This document shows, one piece after another, positions 17,804 to 27,667 of a DNA stretch of 64,000 nt. This DNA comes from Limnobaculum zhutongyuii (GTDB taxonomy: Bacteria > Pseudomonadota > Gammaproteobacteria > Enterobacterales > Enterobacteriaceae). The stretch covers positions 3,224,001 through 3,288,000 of the forward strand of contig NZ_CP034752.1 of NCBI RefSeq assembly GCF_004295645.1, in the 5' to 3' direction. Made by a program: the position numbers and the translations under genes. Below the pieces are notes generated by a model, which saw only the letters and a program-made list of their open reading frames with translations, searched no databases and was not told the DNA's origin. Positions within the stretch are counted from its first letter, which is position 1. The number at the start of each line of letters is the position of its first letter.

Positions 17804-20659
17804 TTACAGCGCAGCAATAGTTGCCTTCTGCTCCAGCAGCTTGGCTTTATCTTCGATAAAGGTCGCTAAACGCTCACGCTCTTTAGCCACGACCGCTTCA
17901 GGAGCACGAGAAACAAAGCCTTCGTTTTCCAGCTTGCTCTCAATTTTCCCGATTTCATCTTCAATGCGCGTCACTTCTTTCGCCAGACGTTCCAACTCAG
18001 CGGCTTTATCTACCAGACCCGCCATTGGAATTAACAGCTCGGCACCTTCTACCAGTTTAGTCACGGAAACCGGACCTTTATCACCGGCTGGCAGAATGGT
18101 AATTGATGACAAACGCGCCAGCGTTTTAATAAAGTTTTCGTTTTCCATCACCCGGCTTTGTGCCATCGGATTGGCTTCACGCAGTAACACATCCAGCAGT
18201 TTGCCTGGCGCAATGTTCATCTCGGCGCGAATATTTCGTACCGCAACAATCGCCTGTCTTATCCATTCCAGAGAATCTCTGGCTGCTTTATCATCCAGTG
18301 CCGCATCGTATTCCGGCATAGGTTGCAGCATGATGGTATCGGCAGTGATATTTTTCAGCAGTTTCACGCGCTGCCAGATAGTTTCAGTGATAAATGGAAT
18401 AATCGGATGCGCTAAACGCAACAATGACTCCAGCACATGAACCAGCGTATGGCGCGTACCACGCAGTTCTGTTTCAGAACCTGAGTTCATCACCGGCTTC
18501 GCCAGCTCCAGATACCAGTCACAGAACTGGTTCCAGGTGAATTCATACAGAATGTTGGCAGCCATATCGAAACGATAGCTATCCAGCGCTTCACGATAGG
18601 CTTTCACCGTCTGGTTAAACTCAGCCAGAATCCAGCGATCCGCCAGCGAAAGCACCATCTCACCGCCGTTTTGACCACAATCCTGATCTTCAGTATTCAT
18701 TAATACAAAGCGGCTGGCGTTCCATAGCTTATTACAGAAGTTACGGTAACCTTCCAGGCGTTTCATATCCCAGTTGATATCACGACCGGTTGAGGCTAAC
18801 GCCGTCAGGGTAAAGCGCAGGGCATCAGTACCATGAGCTTCAATTCCGTTCGGGAATTGCTTCTCGGTACGCTTACGGATTTTCTCCGCCAGCTGTGGCT
18901 GCATCATATTACCGGTTCGTTTTTCTAACAGGCCATCCAACGAAATACCGTCAATCATATCCAGTGGGTCAATAACGTTACCCTTGGATTTAGACATTTT
19001 CTGTCCTTCGTCATCACGGATAAGGCCGGTAACGTAGACGTTTTTAAACGGTACCTGCGGCTTGCCGTTCTCATCTTTGATGAAATGCATGGTCAGCATG
19101 ATCATGCGGGCAATCCAGAAGAAGATGATATCGAAGCCACTCACCAGCACATTGGTTGGGTGGAAAGTACGTAAATCTTCGGTATTTTCCGGCCAGCCTA
19201 ATGTTGAGAATGTCCATAAACCGGATGAGAACCAGGTATCCAGTACATCTTCGTCCTGAGTCAGAACCACATCGGCCGGAATATTATTCTCTTTACGCAC
19301 TTCTTCTTCGTTACGGGCAACGTAGACGTTACCTTCAGCGTCGTACCAGGCAGGAATACGATGTCCCCACCATAGCTGACGGGAAATACACCAGTCCTGA
19401 ATATCACGCATCCAGGAGAAGTACATATTCTCATACTGCTTAGGTACGAATTGAATATCGCCGTTTTCCACCGCTTCAATAGCCACTTTTGCCAGCGGAG
19501 CAGTACGTACATACCACTGATCGGTTAACATTGGTTCAATAACCACACCACCACGGTCGCCGTAAGGTACCGTTAAGTCATGTGGTTTAATCTCTTCCAG
19601 CAGGCCCAGACCATCAAAAGCTGCAACCACGGCTTTACGCGCGGCAAAACGTTCTAACCCACGCAGCTCAGACGGTAGCTCATCAGAATAATCTTCGCTT
19701 GGTTTACCATTGGTATCAAATATCTCTGCGCTATCGCGGATATCGCCGTCGAAGGTCAGAATATTGATCATCGGTAGCCCGTGGCGGCGTCCAACCTCAT
19801 AGTCGTTAAAGTCATGAGCTGGTGTGATTTTCACACAGCCGGTGCCCTTTTCCATATCCGCATGTTCATCACCCACGATCGGAATACGGCGATTGACCAG
19901 CGGCAGAACAACATACTTACCAATAAGATCTTTATAACGCGGATCTTCCGGGTTAACGGCTACGCCGGTGTCGCCCAATACTGTTTCAGGGCGAGTGGTG
20001 GCGACCACCAGATAATCTTTACCGTCAGCGGTTTTTACCCCGTCTGCCAGCGGGTAGCGCAAGTGCCACATGGAACCTTTGGTTTCACGGTTTTCGACTT
20101 CCAGATCGGAAATCGCCGTACGCAATTTTGGATCCCAGTTAACCAGACGTTTGCCGCGGTAAATCAGGTTTTCTTTATGCAGACGAACGAACACTTCTTT
20201 TACCGCATTGGACAAGCTTTCATCCATGGTAAAACGTTCACGATCCCAGTCTACCGATGCACCTAAACGGCGCATTTGACCGGTGATAGTGCCGCCTGAC
20301 TCTGCTTTCCACTGCCAGATTTTGTCGATAAAAGCCTCACGAACGTAGTCATGACGCGTCTTGTTCTCTTCAGCGGCAATTTTACGCTCCACGACCATCT
20401 GAGTAGCGATACCGGCGTGGTCAGTCCCAGCCTGCCACAGGGTATTTTTTCCCTGCATGCGCTGATAGCGAATCATGGCATCCATGATGGTCTGCTGGAA
20501 CGCGTGTCCCATATGCAGGCTACCGGTGACATTCGGTGGAGGAATGACGATACAGTAGCTCTCTTTGCTGGTGTCGCCATTCGGCTTAAAGTAGCCACTC
20601 TCTTCCCAATGTTGATAAAGGGACTGTTCGATCTCTTGCGGGTTATATGTTTTTTCCAT
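17804..20659 (-). CDS. valS: Valyl-tRNA synthetase
   Basis: A 951-residue class I aminoacyl-tRNA synthetase, same length as E. coli ValS. The HIGH motif appears as HMGH (residues 49-52, in PNVTGSLHMGH), the KMSKS motif is intact in GQKMSKSKGNV (about residue 555), and a C-terminal coiled coil (about 880-950, LERLAKEVTRIEDEIGKIES) is the valine-enzyme tRNA-binding arm. It charges tRNA-Val and edits threonine. It follows holC by 16 bases, the usual enterobacterial order. Confidence 0.98.
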   Translation of the reverse strand: MEKTYNPQEIEQSLYQHWEESGYFKPNGDTSKESYCIVIPPPNVTGSLHMGHAFQQTIMDAMIRYQRMQGKNTLWQAGTDHAGIATQMVVERKIAAEENKTRHDYVREAFIDKIWQWKAESGGTITGQMRRLGASVDWDRERFTMDESLSNAVKEVFVRLHKENLIYRGKRLVNWDPKLRTAISDLEVENRETKGSMWHLRYPLADGVKTADGKDYLVVATTRPETVLGDTGVAVNPEDPRYKDLIGKYVVLPLVNRRIPIVGDEHADMEKGTGCVKITPAHDFNDYEVGRRHGLPMINILTFDGDIRDSAEIFDTNGKPSEDYSDELPSELRGLERFAARKAVVAAFDGLGLLEEIKPHDLTVPYGDRGGVVIEPMLTDQWYVRTAPLAKVAIEAVENGDIQFVPKQYENMYFSWMRDIQDWCISRQLWWGHRIPAWYDAEGNVYVARNEEEVRKENNIPADVVLTQDEDVLDTWFSSGLWTFSTLGWPENTEDLRTFHPTNVLVSGFDIIFFWIARMIMLTMHFIKDENGKPQVPFKNVYVTGLIRDDEGQKMSKSKGNVIDPLDMIDGISLDGLLEKRTGNMMQPQLAEKIRKRTEKQFPNGIEAHGTDALRFTLTALASTGRDINWDMKRLEGYRNFCNKLWNASRFVLMNTEDQDCGQNGGEMVLSLADRWILAEFNQTVKAYREALDSYRFDMAANILYEFTWNQFCDWYLELAKPVMNSGSETELRGTRHTLVHVLESLLRLAHPIIPFITETIWQRVKLLKNITADTIMLQPMPEYDAALDDKAARDSLEWIRQAIVAVRNIRAEMNIAPGKLLDVLLREANPMAQSRVMENENFIKTLARLSSITILPAGDKGPVSVTKLVEGAELLIPMAGLVDKAAELERLAKEVTRIEDEIGKIESKLENEGFVSRAPEAVVAKERERLATFIEDKAKLLEQKATIAAL

Positions 20660-20675
20660 GGTATTTTTATATCAT

Positions 20676-21125
20676 TCAGATGGTTGGCGGCGTTGCCGTA
20701 GACAGATTAAAACCGACGCTGCGATAAACTTTGTAACGTTCGCGCGCCAACTGTTTTAAATCGTCTTCATGTGGAACAAAGTCTATCACTTCATAGAATG
20801 CGGTAGCAAAATCCGGAAATTGACTCTGTAGATTAATCAGAAGATCCCGTGGTGCGTTGCTGCGTTTACCGGGCCAGCACAGCTCCACCGGAGCTCCATA
20901 TTTAGGGCCTTCACCCGCCAGATTATGTGGAACAAACTGGTCGGTATCCAACTTCCATAGTGCTTCATCCAACTGCTCTGCCTGTTGTTGGGTTTCGCAG
21001 GCTATAAGTATACGTTTTCCCATGCGCCAACGTTCAGCCGCTACGTTACAGGCCAGCGCCTCGCAGGCAGAAAGGCCCTGTGATGAGTTGCTGTGGTCAA
21101 GCAGATAAAATGATGCTGTTTTCAT
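20676..21125 (-). CDS. holC: DNA polymerase III chi subunit
   Basis: A 149-residue protein matching HolC: FYLLDH at the N-terminus, ACNVAAERWRMGKRILIACET, WKLDTDQFVPHNLAGEG, and the C-terminal RERYKVYRSVGF. Chi links the clamp loader to single-strand-binding protein. The order pepA-holC-valS is conserved in Enterobacterales. Confidence 0.96.
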   Translation of the reverse strand: MKTASFYLLDHSNSSQGLSACEALACNVAAERWRMGKRILIACETQQQAEQLDEALWKLDTDQFVPHNLAGEGPKYGAPVELCWPGKRSNAPRDLLINLQSQFPDFATAFYEVIDFVPHEDDLKQLARERYKVYRSVGFNLSTATPPTI

Positions 21126-21262
21126 AGTTGGTGTTGGAGTTAGCTCTATTTATTGAGATTGCAGATAAATACATTTAAGTCAGCTTCAGAGGATATTCCG
21201 GTCGTAAAAGCAGCGTGCTTATATCTGCGTTGTACCCGACCGGAAGACCATCTGTACTTAAT

Positions 21263-21347
21263 ATCGGAGAGCGTCGGGCCTAGATTCCCTAGGGGCACTT
21301 CGTTGGCTTACGCCAAGTCGACCCCAACGGCAATCTCTCCCTCCGAT
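21263..21347. repeat. 85-bp nested palindromic intergenic element
   Basis: Outer arms ATCGGAG (21263-21269) and CTCCGAT (21341-21347) enclose CCTAG/CTAGG and TTGGC-TTAC-GCCAA stems and a GGGG/CCCC pair, so the whole block can fold into a multi-stem structure. It lies in the 400-base pepA-holC gap, is more GC-rich than its surroundings, and is absent from the E. coli locus. It looks like a short mobile intergenic repeat of the ERIC/REP/MITE kind, but no second copy was seen in this window. Confidence 0.45.
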
Positions 21348-21424
21348 TGGCTTTCTTAATAACTAAAAAAGGAGCACGTATCCAGTCTGTTTACGATTAT
21401 CGCTTTTTTATTACTTAATAACTC

Positions 21425-21449
21425 AAGGAGCACGCATAGCGTGCTCCTT
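21425..21449. terminator. Hairpin downstream of pepA
   Basis: A perfect 11-bp stem (AAGGAGCACGC / GCGTGCTCCTT) with a 3-nt loop, 81 bases downstream of the pepA stop. A partial copy of one arm (AGGAGCACGTATCC) lies 50 bases further on. On the pepA strand no T-run follows, so it may stabilise or attenuate the pepA transcript rather than end it fully. Confidence 0.45.
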
Positions 21450-21529
21450 TAATCACATCAATTGACAGGATAATACCATGTCATGCGGGTAACCGAAATA
21501 AACAGCGAACTGCTTATACCTGCCCCCAA

Positions 21530-23041
21530 TTACTCGTCGTAACTTTGGCCTGAGCGGTTGAGCAGGAACTGGGTTAATAGTGCGACCGGACGTCCGGTTG
21601 CGCCTTTGGCTTTGCCCGAGCGCCATGCGGTGCCGGCGATGTCCAGGTGTGCCCAGCTGTATTTACGAGTAAAGCGGGAGAGGAAGCAGCCCGCAGTGAT
21701 CGCACCCGCAGGACGGCCGCCGATGTTGGCCATATCAGCAAAGTTAGATTCTAACTGCTCCTGATATTCATCTGCCAGCGGTAAGCGCCATGCGCGGTCA
21801 CCGGCCTGTTCGGATGCACCAACCAGCTCAGTTGCCAGTGGATTATGGTTCGACATCAAACCAGTAATTTGATGGCCTAACGCAATGACACAGGCACCGG
21901 TCAGGGTGGCGATGTCAATCACCACCTCAGGTTCAAAGCGTTCAACGTAAGTTAATACGTCACACAGCACTAAGCGACCTTCCGCATCCGTGTTCAACAC
22001 TTCAACGGTTTGACCTGACATCGTGGTCAGTACATCACCCGGACGATAAGCACGGCCACCCGGCATGTTTTCACAACCGGCCAGTACCCCAATGATATTT
22101 AGCGGCAGTTTCAGCTCTGCTGCTGCACGCATTACGCCATATACTGACGCTGCGCCGCACATATCATATTTCATCTCATCCATGCCTTCGGCAGGTTTGA
22201 TGGAGATGCCGCCCGAGTCAAACGTCAGCCCTTTACCCACCAGAACGATAGGTTTGGCATCGGCGACCGGATTGCCTTTGTATTCAATCACTGACATCAG
22301 CGATTCATTCTGAGAACCATGACCTACCGCCAGGTAAGCATCCATTCCCAGCTCTTTCATCTGCTGTTCACCAATCACTTTAGTGATGATGTTTTCACTG
22401 AAAGCATCGGCCAGTTGACGAGCCTGAGAAGCCAGATAAGCCGCGTTACAAATATTTGGTGGCATATTGCCCAAATCTTTTGCCGCTTTAATACCAGCAG
22501 AAATTGCCAGACCGTGCTGGATGGCTTTTTCACCACAGGTCAGTTCACGGCGGGTTGGCACGCTAAGTACCATTTTGCGTAATGGACGGCGAGGCTCGAC
22601 TTTGTTGCTTTTCAACTGGTCGAAAATATATAGCGCTTCTTTAGTGGTCTCGACGGCCTGACGCACATTCCAGTAAGTGTTGCGCCCTTTTACGTGCAAC
22701 TCAGTCAGGAAGCAGACCGCTTCCATTGAGCCGGTGTCGTTCAGGGTATTGATGGTTTTTTGCACCACTTGTTTGTACTGGCGCTCATCAAGCTCGCGCT
22801 CTTTACCACAACCGATTAATAAAATTCTTTCTGAAAGTATGTTTGGTACATGGTGTAACAATAAAGTTTGACCAACCTTACCTTCCAGTTCACCACGGCG
22901 GAGTAACGCACTGATATAGCCATCGCTGATCTTATCCAACTGCTCGGCTATGGGTGACAGACGACGAGGTTCAAAAACACCGACGACGATACAGGCGCTA
23001 CGTTGTTTTTCCGGGCTACCACTTTTTACACTGAACTCCAT
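21530..23041 (-). CDS. pepA: Leucyl aminopeptidase PepA (also DNA-binding XerAB-accessory protein)
   Basis: A 503-residue M17 aminopeptidase, the same length as E. coli PepA. The metal and catalytic region is intact: GKGLTFDSGGISIKP, MKYDMCGAASV and the NTDAEGRL signature (about residue 350). It removes N-terminal residues from peptides and in E. coli also binds DNA in cer/XerCD recombination and carAB control. It is divergent from lptF. Confidence 0.97.
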   Translation of the reverse strand: MEFSVKSGSPEKQRSACIVVGVFEPRRLSPIAEQLDKISDGYISALLRRGELEGKVGQTLLLHHVPNILSERILLIGCGKERELDERQYKQVVQKTINTLNDTGSMEAVCFLTELHVKGRNTYWNVRQAVETTKEALYIFDQLKSNKVEPRRPLRKMVLSVPTRRELTCGEKAIQHGLAISAGIKAAKDLGNMPPNICNAAYLASQARQLADAFSENIITKVIGEQQMKELGMDAYLAVGHGSQNESLMSVIEYKGNPVADAKPIVLVGKGLTFDSGGISIKPAEGMDEMKYDMCGAASVYGVMRAAAELKLPLNIIGVLAGCENMPGGRAYRPGDVLTTMSGQTVEVLNTDAEGRLVLCDVLTYVERFEPEVVIDIATLTGACVIALGHQITGLMSNHNPLATELVGASEQAGDRAWRLPLADEYQEQLESNFADMANIGGRPAGAITAGCFLSRFTRKYSWAHLDIAGTAWRSGKAKGATGRPVALLTQFLLNRSGQSYDE

Positions 23042-23278
23042 GCACTCTCCTGAATCTTAAAGAGACAAGGCAGGTGAGTTATGGATAGAATAGACACATC
23101 CGTAACGCCCCTGCGGTTTTTATTAACGTGACACAAATAGTGTTAATATTTTATGCCCATTAATACTATTATTAGCAATATAGGCTGCCATTATGGTAGA
23201 TGTTAGTAAAAATGGCGAATTAACGATGAAAGTATCGGCTTTCCTGTAAAAAAACAAGTTTTCACAGGCGTAATTAAC

Positions 23279-24373
23279 TTGATAATCATTAGATATCTGA
23301 TCCGGGAGACATTCAAGAGCCAAATCGCAATCCTGTTTATCCTACTTCTGATCTTTTTCTGTCAGAAGCTGGTACGGGTTTTGTCGATGGCTGTTGAGGG
23401 AGATATCCCGACGAACTTAATTTTTTCCTTGCTTGGTCTCGGTATTCCCGAGATGGCTCAACTCATTTTGCCTTTGAGCTTATTCTTAGGCATTTTGATG
23501 ACCTTCAGTAAGCTGTACTCGGAGAGTGAAATCACCGTGATGCACGCCTGCGGCTTAAGCAAAAACGTATTACTGATTGCCGCACTGGCCCTTTCGATAC
23601 TCACCGGCGCGGCTGCCGGGATAAACTCGGCCTGGTTAGGTCCGCTGTCTGCCGAGAGTCAGGAGCGAATTATTGCCGATGCCAAAGCCAACCCAAGTTT
23701 AGGTGCGCTGGTTGAGGGGCAATTCCAGCCCTCTCAGGATGGCAATGCGGTGCTGTTCGTTGGCAAAGTAGAAGGCAATCAGTTTACCGACGTTTTTCTG
23801 GCACAGTTACGCCCTTCAGGCAACCAACGTCCTTCGGTAGTGGTGGCAGATAAAGGCCACATCGTTGAAGACCCTAGTGGCAATCAGCGGATCTTTTTAG
23901 ATACCGGTACCCGCTATGAAGGTACTGCCCTGTTGCGTGACTTCCGTATTACCGATTTTACCCACTATCAGGCAGTTATCGGGCATCAGGAAGCGATGTT
24001 TGATGACAGTGATGTAGAGCAAGCCAGCATGTCTTCACTGATCGCCTCAGACAGTCATCAGGCTAAAGCCGAGCTAAACTGGCGTTTAACGCTGATTATC
24101 TCTGTGCCGCTGATGGCGCTGCTGGTGGTACCGCTAAGTGAAGTGAATCCACGTCAGGGTCGCGTAGTCAGTATGCTACCGGCGATGCTGCTGTATTTGA
24201 TCTACTTCCTGTTGCAGAGCTCATTAAAATCGAACGCCAGCCGGGGAAAAATTGATCCGATGATCTGGGTTTGGGTGGTTAATCTGGGCTATTTAGCCTT
24301 GGGTATTTTACTAAATCTGTGGGATAGCATACCTTCCCGCCGCCTGCGTGCCCGGCTGAGAGGAGCGGTTTAA
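23279..24373 (+). CDS. lptF: LptF, LPS export ABC transporter permease
   Basis: A 364-residue inner-membrane permease. The start MIIIRYLIRETFKSQ matches E. coli LptF; the start codon here is TTG where E. coli uses GTG. Six membrane segments surround a periplasmic beta-jellyroll domain (about residues 125-255), and AMLLYLIYFLLQSSLKSN is typical of the C-terminal half. With LptG and the ATPase LptB it extracts lipopolysaccharide from the inner membrane. Three bases separate it from lptG. Confidence 0.97.
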   Translation: MIIIRYLIRETFKSQIAILFILLLIFFCQKLVRVLSMAVEGDIPTNLIFSLLGLGIPEMAQLILPLSLFLGILMTFSKLYSESEITVMHACGLSKNVLLIAALALSILTGAAAGINSAWLGPLSAESQERIIADAKANPSLGALVEGQFQPSQDGNAVLFVGKVEGNQFTDVFLAQLRPSGNQRPSVVVADKGHIVEDPSGNQRIFLDTGTRYEGTALLRDFRITDFTHYQAVIGHQEAMFDDSDVEQASMSSLIASDSHQAKAELNWRLTLIISVPLMALLVVPLSEVNPRQGRVVSMLPAMLLYLIYFLLQSSLKSNASRGKIDPMIWVWVVNLGYLALGILLNLWDSIPSRRLRARLRGAV

Positions 24374-24376
24374 TTT

Positions 24377-25453
24377 ATGTTCAGCGTTTTAGACCGTTAT
24401 ATCGGCCGTACAATCTTCAGTACCATCATGAGTACCCTGTTTCTGCTGGTCAGCCTGTCCGGAATTATCAAATTCGTGGATCAGCTGCGTAAAACCGGTA
24501 AAGGGGATTATGACGCCTTAGGTGCGGGTCTTTACACACTGTTAAGCGTACCAAAAGATATAGAAACCTTTTTCCCGATGGCGGCACTTTTGGGTGCGTT
24601 ATTAGGTTTAGGCGCACTGGCAACCCGCAGTGAACTGGTAGTGATGGAAGCCTCTGGCTTTACCCGGATGCAGATCGCTTCCGCGGTAATGAAAACCGCT
24701 ATCCCTCTGGTGCTGCTCACTATGGCGATTGGCGAGTGGGTTGCTCCGCTGGGTGAACAAACCGCCCGTAATACCCGCGCTCAAATGATGTACGGTAGTT
24801 CGCTGCTTTCTACTCGCGATGGAATATGGGCAAAAGATAAGAATGACTTTATCTATATCCAAAACGTCGTAAAAGAAGACAAGCTCTCCGGCGTCAGCAT
24901 TTATCATTTTGATAAACAACGTAAGCTGCTATCAGTGCGCTATGCCGGTACCGCCACTTACGATAAAAACAACAATACCTGGCAGTTATTCCAGATCGAC
25001 CAATCCGACCTCAGTCAGCCTGATAAAATTGTTGGTACCCAAACTCTCAATGAAGAATGGCAAACCAACCTGACGCCAGACAAGCTGGGGGTGGTCGCCA
25101 TGAACCCGGAATCCCTATCCGCCAGTGGGTTGTATGAATACAGTAAATACCTGAAGCAAAGCGGACAAGAATCTGCCCGCTATCGGCTGATTTTCTGGAA
25201 CAAGGTTCTGTCACCAATATCGGTAGCGGTAATGATGCTAATGGCATTATCCTTTATCTTTGGTCCGCTGCGCAGCGTGCCAATGGGCATTCGGGTGGTC
25301 ACCGGTATCAGCTTTGGTTTCATCTTCTATGTGCTTGACCAGATTTTTGGTCCACTCAGCTTGGTGTATGGCGTACCGCCATTTATTGGTGCCTTATTAC
25401 CAAGCCTGCTGTTTTTAGCTATCAGTATTTTCCTGCTTAAACAAAAACGCTAA
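24377..25453 (+). CDS. lptG: LptG, LPS export ABC transporter permease
   Basis: A 358-residue partner of LptF. N-terminal VLDRYIGRTIF, membrane segments near residues 15-35, 65-85, 100-120 and 270-350, and a central periplasmic domain with DLSQPD are as in E. coli LptG. After lptG the E. coli order continues with idn genes and leuX; here accessory genes begin. Confidence 0.97.
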   Translation: MFSVLDRYIGRTIFSTIMSTLFLLVSLSGIIKFVDQLRKTGKGDYDALGAGLYTLLSVPKDIETFFPMAALLGALLGLGALATRSELVVMEASGFTRMQIASAVMKTAIPLVLLTMAIGEWVAPLGEQTARNTRAQMMYGSSLLSTRDGIWAKDKNDFIYIQNVVKEDKLSGVSIYHFDKQRKLLSVRYAGTATYDKNNNTWQLFQIDQSDLSQPDKIVGTQTLNEEWQTNLTPDKLGVVAMNPESLSASGLYEYSKYLKQSGQESARYRLIFWNKVLSPISVAVMMLMALSFIFGPLRSVPMGIRVVTGISFGFIFYVLDQIFGPLSLVYGVPPFIGALLPSLLFLAISIFLLKQKR

Positions 25454-25461
25454 ATCTCTTC

Positions 25462-25494
25462 AAATGGCGGTGATAACTGATATCACCGCCATTT
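25462..25494 (+). terminator. Hairpin terminator after lptG
   Basis: A perfect 14-bp stem (AAATGGCGGTGATA / TATCACCGCCATTT) with a 5-nt loop starts 8 bases after the lptG stop codon. The T-tract is short (ATTTACTT), but position and stability suit a terminator. Confidence 0.7.
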
Positions 25495-25608
25495 ACTTCC
25501 CCTGCTAATTATTAAAGAAGATTAAAGAGCATTGAAACACTCGATGCTCACGAGTAACATGCCATGATTAACGGTTGATTAACTTACAGGGAAAGCCGCT
25601 TTATCATC

Positions 25609-25935
25609 ATGAAGTTACCATTGCTGTTGCCCAAATTGCTTTTGATTCTGGCCATGCTGTTTAGCGCGCCGGGGTTTGCAATGGCTACAAATCATGATGT
25701 TTGTGCCCCGGTATCCGTTACTCAGGAACACCATACCTCAATGTCACAGCATGATGCCCCAATGGATCACTGCAACGATAATGCACACTGTATGCTCTGT
25801 TTTTCCGTTGTTCCTTCCATATCACTTTCGGTTGCCACTTCCTTTGGTCATGAGACCTACCGTTTCTCTGCGGTTAGCTGGCACTCCCGTTCTCTGCAAC
25901 CAGAACCCTATCCTCCCAGAAATCTCAGCGTTTAA
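25609..25935 (+). CDS. Secreted Cys/His-rich small protein, possibly copper related
   Basis: A 108-residue protein with a signal peptide (LLPKLLLILAMLFSAPGFA, cleavage near AMA at residues 24-26) and a metal-ligand-rich centre: HHTSMSQHDAPMDHCNDNAHCMLCFS with two histidine-methionine patches and CMLC. The layout resembles the DUF2946-type small proteins found beside copper genes. It lies about 140 bases upstream of the multicopper oxidase and probably belongs to the same unit. No enzymatic function can be assigned. Confidence 0.65.
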   Translation: MKLPLLLPKLLLILAMLFSAPGFAMATNHDVCAPVSVTQEHHTSMSQHDAPMDHCNDNAHCMLCFSVVPSISLSVATSFGHETYRFSAVSWHSRSLQPEPYPPRNLSV

Positions 25936-26076
25936 ATCATCTCGTTTAAACCGGTTAAAGCGACTTATCGGACCCTTGTCGGTATTTCAGCTTTAGCATC
26001 CAGATTTCAATCGCTGATGTGCTTATAGCCACATCATTACTCTGTTCATCATTGACGATGATCAGTTGAGGATAAC

Positions 26077-27599
26077 ATGATGAACCGTAGACTATTTTTA
26101 ACTAAACTGGCTGCGGCGGTAGGTACTTTTGCCGCTGCTAAAGTGATAGCACAACCTCAACATATGGAAAAGATGTCCTCCGGACATGACATGGGAAATA
26201 TGTCCCATCACAATATGGGCAATATGCCTATGGGGGAATGCATAACGGCAATTTGCTGCCGGAATCCGCCCTGCCTAAAAACCTGCCGCTGCCTGATTTG
26301 AAAAAGCTGCTTAACGCCAGCGATAAGCCGGGTTATTTCAGCGCGTCCCTTACGGCAAAACCGATTCGGGTTCAGCTAACCCCGCAGGTCGAAACCGAGT
26401 TCTGGGCCTATAACGACCAGATCCCTGGCCCTGCCATTGAAGTATTTGAAGGGGACACGGTAGAGATTCTGTTTAAAAATGAATTGCCACAACCTACCAC
26501 CGTACACTGGCACGGGTTACCTGTTCCGCCGGATCAGGATGGCAACCCGCAAGATGAAGTGGCTCCCGGCGCTTCTCGCGTCTATAAATTCACTCTGCCC
26601 GAAGGTTGTGCCGGTACCTACTGGTATCATCCTCATGGACATAACACCGTCGCTGAGCAGGCATTTCGTGGTCTGGCCGGCGTGTTTATCGTTAAGCCAA
26701 AACAGGATCAACTGTCGCATATTCCGGTGCAGAACTGGCTGATCTCCGATCTCAAACTCAGTGCAGATGGTCAAATTGCACCAAACTCCATGATGGACTG
26801 GATGAACGGTCGGGAGGGACAGTTTGTTCTGATCAATGGTGCATCACACCCGGAAATTACACTAAATCAGGCAACCCGAGCTCGTCTGTGGAACGCGTGC
26901 TCGGGCCGTTATCTTAATCTGTCCCTGAATGACGCTGATATCTACCTGATAGGTACCGATGGCGGTCTGTTAGAACAGCCTTATAAACTCACCACCCTGT
27001 TGTTAACGCCGGGAGAGCGGGCAGAAATTCTGATTGTGCCGAAAAAATCTGGCACACAGAGCCTTCAGGCGCTGGCTTACGATCGCGGCAAGATGGGTTG
27101 TACCACTGAAGAAGTCACCCGCTCGCTGGCATCCATTAATCTGAAAGCGAGTCAGTTACCTGATTTACCGACGAAACTGACCAGCCTGCCTGATATCGGT
27201 AAAGCCAGCGCAGTGAAAACGCTGGAATACACCGAAACCATGGATATGGGTAAAGGCATGTCCGGCATGAACTTCCTGATTAATGGTAAAAAACACGATC
27301 CAAAACGCATCGATCTCACCAGCAAAGTGGGCGAAGTTGAGGAATGGGAAATTTTCAATAACTCCCATATGGACCATAACTTCCATCTGCACGGTACACA
27401 GTTTACCGTGGTCAGCTATCAGTTAAACGGCCAGTCACGTCTGCCGGAGTATATCGGCCATAAAGACACCATCAACCTGAAGCCTTATGAACGAGTACGC
27501 ATTAAGCTGGTTCAGCAGCATAAAGGCTTACGCATGTACCACTGCCATATTCTGGAGCACGAAACGCTGGGCATGATGGGACAGTTGAATGTGATTTAA
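26077..27599 (+). pseudogene. Multicopper oxidase (CueO-like), frame broken at a G5 run
   Basis: The first frame (26077-26301) encodes a Tat signal (NRRLFLTKLAA) and a Met/His-rich stretch (HDMGNMSHHNMGNMPMG). The rest of the protein, with the copper motifs HWHG, YWYHPHGH, NFHLHGTQF and YHCHILEHETLGMMG, is in the next frame (from 26238). The shift occurs at GGGGG, 26232-26236; one extra G would give a continuous protein of about 507 residues, near CueO length. All copper ligands are intact. The ATG at 26238 could give a cytoplasmic product lacking the Tat signal. Cuprous oxidase activity in the periplasm is expected if the frame is restored. It could be a sequencing error, phase variation or a true pseudogene. 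Confidence 0.8.
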
Positions 27600-27607
27600 T
27601 TCAACGT

Positions 27608-27642
27608 AAACCGGCCCAAACGACAATCGATCGGGCCGGTTT
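27608..27642. terminator. Bidirectional terminator between oxidase and lipoprotein genes
   Basis: AAACCGGCCC (27608-27617) pairs with GGGCCGGTTT (27633-27642) between two convergent genes; T/A tracts flank both sides of the 10-bp stem. Confidence 0.8.
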
Positions 27643-27667
27643 ATCAATCAGAACACTCAAAATAAGA

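Noticed and set aside
17718..18440. 240-residue plus-strand open frame opposite the valS 3' end
   Set aside because: Ser-rich shadow of the valS coiled-coil region; it begins inside the terminator.
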